Below are positions 24,374 through 32,886 of a stretch of 64,000 nucleotides of DNA, in pieces. The notes under the pieces are model-generated. The model was given only the letters and a program-made list of their open reading frames with translations, was not told where the DNA came from and did not search any database. This stretch comes from Arthrobacter sp. SLBN-122 (lineage in GTDB: Bacteria > Actinomycetota > Actinomycetes > Actinomycetales > Micrococcaceae). The DNA is taken from the NCBI RefSeq assembly GCF_006715165.1, contig NZ_VFMS01000001.1, positions 1,798,001-1,862,000 of the forward strand, written 5' to 3'. The position numbers and the translations under genes were made by a program. Each line of letters begins with the position of its first letter. The stretch's first letter is position 1.

Positions 24374-27300
24374 GTGAACCAACCCCCGCAAGCGATCCCC
24401 CGGCCCCCCGAAGGGCCACCATCCCGCAGGCGCCCTGCCATGGCTGCCGTGCGTGCGCTGACGGCGACAGCAGCGTCCGCCGCCCTCGCCTTCACCGGCC
24501 TGCCCGCCGTACACGCCGAGACGGCACTGCCTCCCGTGGGAAGTGGATTCAAGTTCGACTTTGGCCCCGGCGCAACCGCCGAGGGTTACGCGGCCGTGAA
24601 TGCCGGCACGCAGTATTCGGCGGGAGCAAAATTCGGCTTCACGAACACCACCGTCACCTCCGGCGCCGACCGCGGGACGGGAGATGCCCTCCGGTCCGAC
24701 TTCGTCCAGGCCCAGGGAAGTACCTTCCTGGTTGACCTGCCCAACGGGGACTACACGGTAAAGCTCATCGCCGGCGACGCCACGGAAGCGACGAACATCG
24801 CCATTACCGCGGAGAACATGGCCAAAGTCCAGGCCACGGACAAGCCTGCGGGCCAATACCTGGAGATGGAATTCCCCATCTCCCTGGTGGACGGCCAGCT
24901 CAACCTCGACATCAGCGGCACTGCCGCCAAGATCAACTCCCTGGTCATCGCAGCCCGGGCCCCGCGCACGGGCACCACCGATCCAGGCGTCTACCTTGCC
25001 GGCGACTCCACTGTCCAGACCTACGACGCCGGGTACGTTCCGCAGGCGGGCTGGGGACAAATGATCGACCGCTACTTCGACAGTGCGGTGACCTTCCGGA
25101 ACCACGCCATCGGCGGGCGGAGCTCCAAGAACTTCATCAGCCAGGGCAGGCTGGATGAGATCCTTCGCGTCATCAACCCCGGGGACTACCTGATGGTGCA
25201 GTTCGGCCACAACGACGCCACCATCGGCGTTGACGACCGCTACGCCTCCCCCGCCGACTACAAGGAATACCTGCGGACCTACGTCCACGGGGCGCGCCAG
25301 CGCGGCGCAGTCCCTATCCTGGTCACCCCTGTGGGCCGGCGCGATTACGACGAGGCTACCGGCAAGTTCAACGTCAGCTTCCCGGAATACGTCGCAAAGA
25401 TGCAGGAGCTGGCAGCTGAAGAGAACGTGGCCCTGGTGGACCTCTCCGCTTCCAGCCGCGCCTACTACGACTCCATTGGGCCCGAGGACACCAAATCGGT
25501 GTTCCTTCATGTGGACGCCGGGATCTACCCCAACCGGCCCACCGGAACCGTGGACAACACGCACTTCCAGGAGTACGGCGCCATCCAGATTGCACGCCTG
25601 GTGGCCAACGGGGTGAAGCAGCTCAACCTTCCGCTTGCTGCACGCGTCAAGGAGATCGCGCCGCCGTCGTCCGTTCCCGCACAGCCGCAGGGCCTGGTGG
25701 CGGGCAGCATCTCCAACGCCGGCGCGCTCTTGAAGTGGCAGCCGGTTGACGGCGCGGACATCTACAAGGTGTACCGGAAGCTGGCAGCCGAACCGGACAG
25801 CGAATACAAACTGACCACGACGGCCACCGTGGCCACAGCCAACCTCGCAGGCCTTGCTGAAGGCACGGCGTACAGCATCCGGGTGGCGGCCATGAACGGC
25901 AAGGGCCTCTCCGAGCCCAGCACACCGCTGGCGGTCACCACCAAGCTGGCCAAGTACAAGTTCGACTTCGGCCCGGCGGGAGCGCCGGTGGAGCCCGGCT
26001 ACACCGAGGTCAACCGGACCATGCCCTACACACCCGGGCGTGGATTCGGCTTCAAGGACATCTCCGTCCTCAGTGACCGGGACCGGGGCGCCGTCACCAG
26101 CAACCTCCTGCGCGACTTCGTGCTCAGCGGGTCCAGCTTCGAATTCCAGCTTGACGTGCCCAACGGCACCTACGCGCTCAAGACCTACCACAGCGACTGG
26201 ATCGGCTCCACCAGGACCGATGTTGCCGCCGAGGGCACGGCGTTCGGACAGGTGTCCTCCAGCAAGGCTTCCTCCGCCACCAAGATCATCAACCAGGTCC
26301 TGGTTACGGACGGCCAGCTGAACCTCACCATCAGCGGTTCCGGCCAGCGGTTGAACGGGCTGGAGGTGACCCCGCTGCTGGTGGGGCCCACCAACCTGCA
26401 CACCACCGCTGTCAATGCCGGAGCCGAACCGCCCACGGTGGACCTGGCTTGGGACGCCGTGCCTGACGTGGGTTCCTACAAGGTCTTCCGGCAGGCATCC
26501 TTCGAGTCCGAGCCTCAGGTCATCGCGTCCGGCGTGAAGGAGGCGGCGTACCGGGACACCACCGCATTTGCAGGGCTGAACTACAAGTACTTCGTCACCG
26601 CCGTCGACAACACCGGCCTGGAGTCGGTTCCCTCGAACACGCTGGAAACCGCCCTGGTGGATCCCGCCACGCCGGCGCCCGCAGCCCCGGGCAAGGTGGA
26701 TGTCAAAGCCGTGGAAAAGACGAGCGTCATCCTGAAATGGCAAAAAATCAAGGATGCTGCGGCCTACCAGGTGTACCGCTCCACTTCCCCGGACGGCCCC
26801 TTCGAATACGCAGGCCGCGCCACTGAGGTGAATTTCACGGACTTCACCGTCCTCACCACCATCCGCTACTACTACCGCGTCACGGCAGTGAACAAGGGCG
26901 GCGAATCTGCACCCTCCCCCGTGGTGGGCACGGAGAAGGTCACTGTGGTGAACCGGCAGATGGAGAACCTGGACCGTGCACCGGTGGCCCTGCTCACCGG
27001 CGACGGCGTGCGGGTGGGCTGGCGCATGCTGGGCCTGGACCCGGAGCAGGTTGGCTTCCACGTCATCCGCGACGGCGTCCAGCTCACCGACGAGCCGATC
27101 CGGGACAGCACCACCTTCCTGGACCCGGCAGGAACGGCTTCCTCCAAGTACGTCATCAAGGCCGTGGGCAACGGCGGGGACCAGCTCACCGCAGAGTTCC
27201 AGCCAATGTCCCGGAACTACCTGGCCGTCAAGCTCGACAAACCGGCGGACGACTACACCAAGGACGGACAGCCCTACACATACTCTGCCGGGGACGCCAG

Positions 27301-28765
27301 CGTGGCGGACCTGGACGGCGACGGGACTTACGAGATCCTCCAGATGTGGTCCCCGTCCAATTCCAAGGACAACTCGCAGTCCGGCTACACCGGAACCGTG
27401 TACGTCGACGCCTACAGGATGGACGGCACCAAACTCTGGCGCATCAACATGGGCCCCAACATCCGGGCCGGTGCCCACTACACCCAGCTGCTCGCCTACG
27501 ATTTCGACGGCGACGGCAAGGCCGAAGTGGCCATGAAGACGGCGGACGGCACGCGTGACGCAGCCGGAACCGTGATCGGAAACGCCGGCGCTGACTACCG
27601 CAACAGCAGTGGCTACGTGCTCACCGGACCCGAGTTCCTCACGGTCTTCCATGGAGCCACGGGCACCATCATGGACACTGTGCCTTACGATCCTCCCCGC
27701 GGAGACGTGGGCGCGTGGGGCGATACGTACGGAAACCGGGTGGACCGGTTCCTGGGTGCCGTGGCCTACCTTGACGGCGAGCACCCGTCCATGATGTTCA
27801 GCCGCGGCTACTACACCCGCACCGTGCTGGCCACCTATGACCTGGTGGGCGGCAGGATCAGCAAGCGCTGGACCTTCGATTCGGATGTTGCCGGTACCCA
27901 GTACCGCGGCCAGGGCAACCACAACATGTCCGTCCTTGACGTGGATGCTGACGGCAAGGATGAATTCGTCTTTGGTTCAATGACCATCGACGACAACGGC
28001 AAACCGCTCTACAGCACCGGCCTGGGCCACGGGGACGCCATCCACACGAGCGACTTCGATCCGTCCCGCCCCGGGCTGGAGACCTTTGCCGTGCACGAGG
28101 AAATGGGCGCCAGCGGAAACCTGGGCGCAACCTTCCGGGATTCGAGGACGGGCGAGGTGCTGTGGAGCATCCCCGCTGTCAAGGACACCGGCCGCGGCGC
28201 CATGGGAGACGTGGATCCCCGCTATCCCGGCGCCGAGGGCTGGGCCATCGGCGGTGACGCTGCCTGGAATTCCCCCACGGGCCAGCTGCGTTCCGTCAAG
28301 GGTGAGCTGATTTCGGAAAAGATCCCGGCAGCCAACTTCCTGGCGTGGTGGGACGGTGACCTGCTGCGCGAAATTGTCGACCACGACTGGGATGCAGCAG
28401 CCAGCAGCGGAACACCCAGCATCGCCAAGTGGAACTGGGAAACCCAGTCCAGCGACCGGCTGCTCACCGCAACGGGGGCCAAGTCCAATAACGGCACCAA
28501 GGGAACGCCTGCCATCCAGGCCGATCTCCTTGGCGACTGGCGGGAGGAAATTGCCTGGCCCTCCGCGGACAGCACCGAGCTGCGCATCTACACCACCACG
28601 GCCACCACGGCCACCCGGCTCCGGACCCTGATGCACGATCCCGTGTACCGCCAGTCGGTGGCCCGCGAAAACGTGGCCTACAACCAGCCCCCGCACCCGG
28701 GCTTCTTCATCGGGGTGGGGATGGAGCTGCCGGCCCAGCCGGACATCTTTTACACCCGCCGGTAG
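24374..28765 (+). CDS. secreted multidomain rhamnogalacturonan acetylesterase (CE12) and lyase (PL11)
   Basis: A 1463-residue exported pectinase. After a signal peptide (about 1-48) come a malectin/CBM-like module (about 59-200, starting KFDFGPG), a CE12 SGNH esterase (about 205-430; GDSTVQ with Ser212, GGRSSKNF, QFGHND, and DNTH with Asp394/His397), an FN3 module, a second CBM-like module (from about 527, KFDFGPA), two FN3 modules, and a PL11 lyase from about 863 to the end (DASVADLDGDG, YDFDGDGKAEVAMKTADG, GQGNHNMSVLDVDADGKDE with Asp-rich calcium loops). It would deacetylate and cleave rhamnogalacturonan-I outside the cell. GTG 24374 follows GAAGGAG. Such enzymes are usually separate proteins. 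No uptake genes adjoin. Confidence 0.9.
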   Translation: MNQPPQAIPRPPEGPPSRRRPAMAAVRALTATAASAALAFTGLPAVHAETALPPVGSGFKFDFGPGATAEGYAAVNAGTQYSAGAKFGFTNTTVTSGADRGTGDALRSDFVQAQGSTFLVDLPNGDYTVKLIAGDATEATNIAITAENMAKVQATDKPAGQYLEMEFPISLVDGQLNLDISGTAAKINSLVIAARAPRTGTTDPGVYLAGDSTVQTYDAGYVPQAGWGQMIDRYFDSAVTFRNHAIGGRSSKNFISQGRLDEILRVINPGDYLMVQFGHNDATIGVDDRYASPADYKEYLRTYVHGARQRGAVPILVTPVGRRDYDEATGKFNVSFPEYVAKMQELAAEENVALVDLSASSRAYYDSIGPEDTKSVFLHVDAGIYPNRPTGTVDNTHFQEYGAIQIARLVANGVKQLNLPLAARVKEIAPPSSVPAQPQGLVAGSISNAGALLKWQPVDGADIYKVYRKLAAEPDSEYKLTTTATVATANLAGLAEGTAYSIRVAAMNGKGLSEPSTPLAVTTKLAKYKFDFGPAGAPVEPGYTEVNRTMPYTPGRGFGFKDISVLSDRDRGAVTSNLLRDFVLSGSSFEFQLDVPNGTYALKTYHSDWIGSTRTDVAAEGTAFGQVSSSKASSATKIINQVLVTDGQLNLTISGSGQRLNGLEVTPLLVGPTNLHTTAVNAGAEPPTVDLAWDAVPDVGSYKVFRQASFESEPQVIASGVKEAAYRDTTAFAGLNYKYFVTAVDNTGLESVPSNTLETALVDPATPAPAAPGKVDVKAVEKTSVILKWQKIKDAAAYQVYRSTSPDGPFEYAGRATEVNFTDFTVLTTIRYYYRVTAVNKGGESAPSPVVGTEKVTVVNRQMENLDRAPVALLTGDGVRVGWRMLGLDPEQVGFHVIRDGVQLTDEPIRDSTTFLDPAGTASSKYVIKAVGNGGDQLTAEFQPMSRNYLAVKLDKPADDYTKDGQPYTYSAGDASVADLDGDGTYEILQMWSPSNSKDNSQSGYTGTVYVDAYRMDGTKLWRINMGPNIRAGAHYTQLLAYDFDGDGKAEVAMKTADGTRDAAGTVIGNAGADYRNSSGYVLTGPEFLTVFHGATGTIMDTVPYDPPRGDVGAWGDTYGNRVDRFLGAVAYLDGEHPSMMFSRGYYTRTVLATYDLVGGRISKRWTFDSDVAGTQYRGQGNHNMSVLDVDADGKDEFVFGSMTIDDNGKPLYSTGLGHGDAIHTSDFDPSRPGLETFAVHEEMGASGNLGATFRDSRTGEVLWSIPAVKDTGRGAMGDVDPRYPGAEGWAIGGDAAWNSPTGQLRSVKGELISEKIPAANFLAWWDGDLLREIVDHDWDAAASSGTPSIAKWNWETQSSDRLLTATGAKSNNGTKGTPAIQADLLGDWREEIAWPSADSTELRIYTTTATTATRLRTLMHDPVYRQSVARENVAYNQPPHPGFFIGVGMELPAQPDIFYTRR

Positions 28766-28780
28766 GCATAGCACCCTCAG

Positions 28781-28816
28781 CTGCCCCGTCCGCCGTTTCG
28801 GCGGGCGGGGCAGTTT
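28781..28816 (+). terminator. Rho-independent terminator after the pectinase
   Basis: CTGCCCCGTCCGCC (28781-28794) pairs with GGCGGGCGGGGCAG (28800-28813; one G-T pair), followed by TTTGTTT. Confidence 0.85.
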
Positions 28817-28865
28817 GTTTCGGGCACAACCGGCCGGTAACCGGGGCCCTCAGTAAGATCGCAGC

Positions 28866-29837
28866 ATGACTGAGACCGGCCGCCCCAACTCCGTGACCCT
28901 CCGCTTCCTCGCCGCACCCACCGATGTGGGGCACAGCGGCTCCGTGGACGCGGGCACGGTGCTCGAATGGGTGGACAAGGCCGCCTATGCTGCGGCAGTG
29001 GGATGGGCCAAGTCCTACTGCGTCACCGCGTACGTGGGAAACATCCACTTCGCCGATCCCGTCAACAGCGGCGACATGGTGGAGGTGGAAGCCACCATCG
29101 TCTACACCGGCCGGTCCTCCATGCATATCCACACCGTGGTTTCCTCCGGCGACCCGAAGGGCGGCCCTGCCACCATGCGCAGCCAGTGCATGGTGATCTT
29201 CGTGGCCGTCGGCGAGGACGGCAAACCCATCCCGGTTCAGCAATTCGAACCCGGCACGCCCGCTGAGATCGAACAACGGGACCACGCACTGGCCAGGATC
29301 AAGGTCCGCGAACAGATCGTTGAAGCCATGAACCGGCAGGAATATACCGATGCGGGCACTGCCGAACGCGTGACGTTGAGGTTCATGGCTGCCCCCACCG
29401 ACGTGAACTGGGGCGGCAAGGTGCACGGCGGCATCGTCATGAAATGGATCGACGAGGCCGCGTACGTGTGTGCCTCACGCTACTGCGGGATGGATACCGT
29501 GGCGGTCTTCTCCGGCGGCGTGCGCTTCTACCGCCCGCTGCTGATTGGCCACGTGGTGGAAGTGGAGGCCCGGCTGGTTTACACCGGGACCAAGGGGATG
29601 CACATCGCCGTCCACGTCCGCTCGGGCGACCCGAAAGGCCGTGAACTGGCCCTCACCACGTACTGCCTCACCGTGATGGTGGCGCGCGACGACGAGGGCA
29701 ACTCCGTGCCTGTTCCGGTCTGGGTGCCGGTCAGTGATGAAGACAAGCGGCTGCACGCCCACGCGCGCGAACTCCTGGAGATCCGGGGAACGGCGCCAGG
29801 CAACCGCCTGCCGAACCACCTGCTCACGCAGGGCTGA
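28866..29837 (+). CDS. double-hotdog acyl-CoA thioesterase
   Basis: A 323-residue protein formed by two tandem hotdog (acyl-CoA hydrolase) domains. The first (about 5-125) has VTLRFLAAPTDVGHSGSVDAGTVLEWVDKAAY, the second (about 170-295) VTLRFMAAPTDVNWGGKVHGGIVMKWIDEAAY, so the copies are clearly duplicated. The second keeps the HGG motif; the first has DAG instead, suggesting one active and one degenerate site. These enzymes hydrolyse acyl-CoA to fatty acid and CoA in the cytoplasm. It runs convergent with dnaB; the stop codons are 1 bp apart. Confidence 0.9.
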   Translation: MTETGRPNSVTLRFLAAPTDVGHSGSVDAGTVLEWVDKAAYAAAVGWAKSYCVTAYVGNIHFADPVNSGDMVEVEATIVYTGRSSMHIHTVVSSGDPKGGPATMRSQCMVIFVAVGEDGKPIPVQQFEPGTPAEIEQRDHALARIKVREQIVEAMNRQEYTDAGTAERVTLRFMAAPTDVNWGGKVHGGIVMKWIDEAAYVCASRYCGMDTVAVFSGGVRFYRPLLIGHVVEVEARLVYTGTKGMHIAVHVRSGDPKGRELALTTYCLTVMVARDDEGNSVPVPVWVPVSDEDKRLHAHARELLEIRGTAPGNRLPNHLLTQG

Positions 29838-29838
29838 C

Positions 29839-31221
29839 CTAGAAGCCTCCACCGCCGGTGTCGCCGGCCATATTGGCGAAGCGGGAATAGTGGCCCTGGA
29901 AGGCCACCACAATGTCCTTGGTGGGACCGTTACGGTGCTTGGCCACCAGGATGTCCGCTTCCCCGGCACGGGGTGATTCCTTGTCATAAACGTCCTCGCG
30001 GTGGAGCAGGATGACCATGTCGGCGTCCTGCTCGATGGAGCCGGACTCGCGGAGGTCAGAGACCATGGGCCGCTTGTCCTGCCGCTGTTCGGATCCACGG
30101 TTCAGCTGGGACAGGGCGATCACGGGGACCTGGAGTTCCTTGGCCAGCAGTTTGAGGGCACGCGAAAACTCGGAGACTTCCTGCTGGCGGGACTCCACCT
30201 TTTTTCCCGAGCTCATGAGCTGCAGGTAATCCAGGATGACCAGCTTGAGATCGTGCTGCTGCTTCAGGCGGCGGCACTTGGCGCGGATTTCCATCAGGGA
30301 CATATTGGGGCTGTCGTCAATGAACAAGGGGGCATCATTCATGCGGCCCATGGTGGTGGCGATCTTTGACCACTGCTCATCCTTGATGGTTCCCTTGCGG
30401 AGGTCCTGGAGGCCGATGGTGGCCTCGGCGGACAGCAGGCGCATGGCGATCTCGTTCCGGCCCATTTCCAGGGAGAACATCACGGTGGAGAGATTGTTCT
30501 TAATGGCCGCGGAGCGGGCAAAGTCCAGGGCGAACGTCGACTTACCGACGGCCGGGCGGGCTGCGATAACGATCATCTGGCCGGGGTGGAGCCCATGGGT
30601 GAGCTCGTCCAGCTCGTAGAAGCCGGTGGGCACGCCCGTCATGCCCTCTCCGCGGTGGCCGGACGCCTCGATTTCGTCCACGGTGGACTCCATGACGTCC
30701 TTCAGCACCACGTAGTCCTCGGCAGTGCGGCGCTCGGCGACGGCGTAAACCTCCGCCTGCGCCTGGTTGACCAGGTCCTCCACCTCGCCGTCCGAGCCGT
30801 AGCCCAGCTGGACGATCTTGGTTCCGGCGTTCACCAGCCGGCGAAGGACTGCCCGTTCGGCCACGATCTCGGCGTAGTAGCCGGCGTTGGCTGCGGTGGG
30901 GACCGTCTGGATCAGTTCGTGGAGGTAGGCAGGGCCGCCGATCCTGTTGATCTCCGCGCGCTTGGTGAGCTCATCGGACACGGTGACCGCGTCCGCGGGC
31001 TCCCCCCGGCCGTAGAGGTCGATGATGGCCTCATAGATGGTCTCGTGCGCCGGACGGTAGAAATCCTGCCCGCGGAGGATCTCAACGACGTCAGCAATGG
31101 CATCCTTGGACAGCATCATGCCGCCCAGGACCGACTGTTCGGCAGCAATATCCTGCGGGGGCTTCCGGCTTGCGTCCGATCCACGGGTTGTGTCGACAGG
31201 GTCCAGATGCGCGATTGACAA
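29839..31221 (-). CDS. dnaB: replicative DNA helicase DnaB
   Basis: A 460-residue hexameric helicase. The N-terminal domain (PPQDIAAEQSVLGGMMLSKDAI) is followed by the RecA-like motor with Walker A ARPAVGKST, Walker B LVILDYLQLM, and LSQLNRG with the DLRESGSIEQDAD arginine-finger region. No intein interrupts it. The TTG start at 31221 (LSIAHLDPVD) is chosen because GGAGG lies 9 nt upstream and family members start at this point; the frame stays open to 31332. It lies in the same neighbourhood and direction as rpsF-ssb-rpsR-rplI, a common actinobacterial cluster, but here about 5 kb apart. Confidence 0.93.
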   Translation of the reverse strand: MSIAHLDPVDTTRGSDASRKPPQDIAAEQSVLGGMMLSKDAIADVVEILRGQDFYRPAHETIYEAIIDLYGRGEPADAVTVSDELTKRAEINRIGGPAYLHELIQTVPTAANAGYYAEIVAERAVLRRLVNAGTKIVQLGYGSDGEVEDLVNQAQAEVYAVAERRTAEDYVVLKDVMESTVDEIEASGHRGEGMTGVPTGFYELDELTHGLHPGQMIVIAARPAVGKSTFALDFARSAAIKNNLSTVMFSLEMGRNEIAMRLLSAEATIGLQDLRKGTIKDEQWSKIATTMGRMNDAPLFIDDSPNMSLMEIRAKCRRLKQQHDLKLVILDYLQLMSSGKKVESRQQEVSEFSRALKLLAKELQVPVIALSQLNRGSEQRQDKRPMVSDLRESGSIEQDADMVILLHREDVYDKESPRAGEADILVAKHRNGPTKDIVVAFQGHYSRFANMAGDTGGGGF

Positions 31222-31370
31222 AGCTGCCGTCCTCCATTTGTGCCGGGCCTGGCGGCCTGGCGATCCATCCTGTTCGCGGCAGCCGACAACCGGCTCCGCC
31301 ACCCGTCCAGGTCTACCCGCAGGCCCTGACAATCAAGCGCCGGGGTCCGGACGCCGGGCTCCGGCCGGAG

Positions 31371-31838
31371 TTATCCCCACTATCCACAGCTTTTCCACAG
31401 AGACGCGCAGGAGGCGGTCCGCCGGGGTCCGAACCATGGCAGGAACGCCCTTTTTGGGCTGGGGAGAACAGGTACCCCGCTACGCTAACCGCCGTGGCCC
31501 CAGCCGCAAAGCCAGCAGTCTGCACAAGCTGTGGATAACCTGTGCAGTACGGGGAATACCTTGTGCACAGCCTGTGGGGAACCTTGTGGATATCAAACTT
31601 TTTTCCTCCGCCATATGGCGCTGACCTGCGGAAACGCTCACGCCAGCATGTGGAGTAAATATTTCTTCCAAGGAATTTCATCCACAGGTCCTGGTGGAGG
31701 TTGCCTTGGGGAAACAGGGCGGAAGGCGCGGGGCGGGAGTGTTTGGCCGGGGACGTGTCGCTTCTCATATTCCCGGCGGGACGTTTGACGTGCCGCCATG
31801 GGCGCTGTATGCGAAGCAGTGAATATTGCTGTGGATAA
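31371..31838. promoter_or_regulatory. cluster of DnaA-box-like sites; 642-bp gap without a gene (31222-31863)
   Basis: Two perfect 9-mers TGTGGATAA (31530-31538 and 31830-31838) are accompanied by near matches: TTATCCCCA (31371), TATCCACAG (31381), TTTTCCACAG (31391), TGTGGGGAA (31573), TGTGGATAT (31585) and TCATCCACA (31678). Between them lie AT-richer patches such as GTAAATATTTC. The gap separates dnaB from the divergent small membrane protein gene. Otherwise I see only their promoters. Confidence 0.6.
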
Positions 31839-31863
31839 CTGCGATCTGGAATAAGCTCTACAT

Positions 31864-32169
31864 ATGGGCGATCTACTGCTGGTGCTGTTGCCGGCGATAG
31901 TTTTGGTGGCGCTTATGTGGGGCATTGCCACCGCCCTGCGGCCGCGCGATGCCGGGACGTCGGAGGCCGAAAAGTACCAGCGCGAACTCGCCGAGCGTTC
32001 TGCCCGGCACTATGCAGCCCAGGTCGAGGCGGCCACCGCGGCACGCGCACGGCTGGAGGCGGCCACCCGCCCAAGCCAAAACAGGCAGCAGTACATCCAA
32101 CAGCAGGAACATGGCTGGGCGAATGGCCAGCCAGGCAACAACACCTGGCGAGGGCCAGGAAGTACATAG
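31864..32169 (+). CDS. small membrane protein, 101 aa
   Basis: One N-terminal transmembrane helix (LLLVLLPAIVLVALMWGIATAL) is followed by a charged, probably coiled-coil, cytoplasmic helix (SEAEKYQRELAERSARHYAAQVEAATAARARLEAA) and a Gln/Asn-rich tail. No family recognised. The next gene begins 14 bp later and is likely co-transcribed. It diverges from dnaB across the DnaA-box region. Confidence 0.65.
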   Translation: MGDLLLVLLPAIVLVALMWGIATALRPRDAGTSEAEKYQRELAERSARHYAAQVEAATAARARLEAATRPSQNRQQYIQQQEHGWANGQPGNNTWRGPGST

Positions 32170-32182
32170 AACGGCTCATGAA

Positions 32183-32749
32183 ATGGAATCGCTTGTGGTC
32201 CCGGTCCTTATCCTGCTCGCCGTGGTTGCGGGAGTCACGCTCGCTTACCGTGCCGCCCGCAGGCGTAAAGCAGCCCACGCCTCCTCCCAGACCCATCCTG
32301 TTGCCACGCCGCAGGAACTGGCGCGGACTGCGGCGGCCCGGCTGTCCGAAGACGAACACCGGCGGCTGTATGCCTTGATCGCGCAGGGCCAGGCCATGGC
32401 CGCCATCAAGCTCTACTACGAGGTCACCGGAGAGGGGCTGAGGGCCTCGCGGGACGCCGTAGGGGCCCTGGCGGCGCACCCGCAGCCCTACCGGAGCCCG
32501 GAGCCGGCGCAGGCGCCCGAGGAGGACGACGACGAGCCACAGAGGTTTCCATACCGTTACCGCGCGATCGCCAGCAAGGGGGACGTAACCCGCGAAGTGA
32601 GCAGCAACATGCTTAACGACGAGATCTACGGCAGGATCCGCACCCTGGCCCGCAGCGGTGACACTGAAGCGGCAGCCAATGCATTGACCAGGCACTCTGA
32701 CATTTCCCTGAAGCAGGCCCGGGAGTTCATCGCGCTGCTGGATGACTAA
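32183..32749 (+). CDS. membrane-anchored protein with two ribosomal L7/L12 C-terminal-like motifs
   Basis: A 188-residue protein: an N-terminal transmembrane helix (VVPVLILLAVVAGVTLAY), a linker, then LYALIAQGQAMAAIKLYYEVTGEGLRASRDAV, which follows the I-K-x-x-x-x-x-T-G-x-x-L-x-x-A-x-x-x-V pattern of the L7/L12 C-terminal domain. After an acidic spacer the pattern recurs, more degenerate, as RIRTLARSGDTEAAANALTRHSDISLKQAREFIALL. Function unknown. The start (ATG 32183) lacks a strong ribosome-binding site but follows the previous gene closely. Confidence 0.65.
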   Translation: MESLVVPVLILLAVVAGVTLAYRAARRRKAAHASSQTHPVATPQELARTAAARLSEDEHRRLYALIAQGQAMAAIKLYYEVTGEGLRASRDAVGALAAHPQPYRSPEPAQAPEEDDDEPQRFPYRYRAIASKGDVTREVSSNMLNDEIYGRIRTLARSGDTEAAANALTRHSDISLKQAREFIALLDD

Positions 32750-32787
32750 TATCCCGTACTGGTCCAGCGCAACCCGCTAAACAAGGC

Positions 32788-32832
32788 GTATGGCCGGAAC
32801 CCCATCCTTGCGGATGCGGTCCCGGCCATACA
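32788..32832. terminator. imperfect hairpin between convergent genes
   Basis: GTATGGCCGGAAC pairs with GTCCCGGCCATAC with a small mismatch and a long loop. It lies between the L7/L12-like gene and the convergent secreted-protein gene. No T-tract is obvious, so termination is only probable. Confidence 0.5.
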
Positions 32833-32886
32833 TGTCCTGATTGTTGTTACCCGGCTCAGGGCGAAGACGATCCGGGGTGCGGCCTG

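Noticed and set aside
24371..27922. A 1183-codon open frame antisense to the pectinase gene
   Set aside because: It is a shadow of strongly GC-biased codon use: the sense frame carries signal peptide and complete catalytic motifs, while the antisense product has no recognisable domain.
31222..31863. Chromosomal origin of replication (oriC)
   Set aside because: DnaA boxes are present, but dnaA and dnaN, which normally flank actinobacterial oriC, are not here; retained only as a DnaA-binding candidate.
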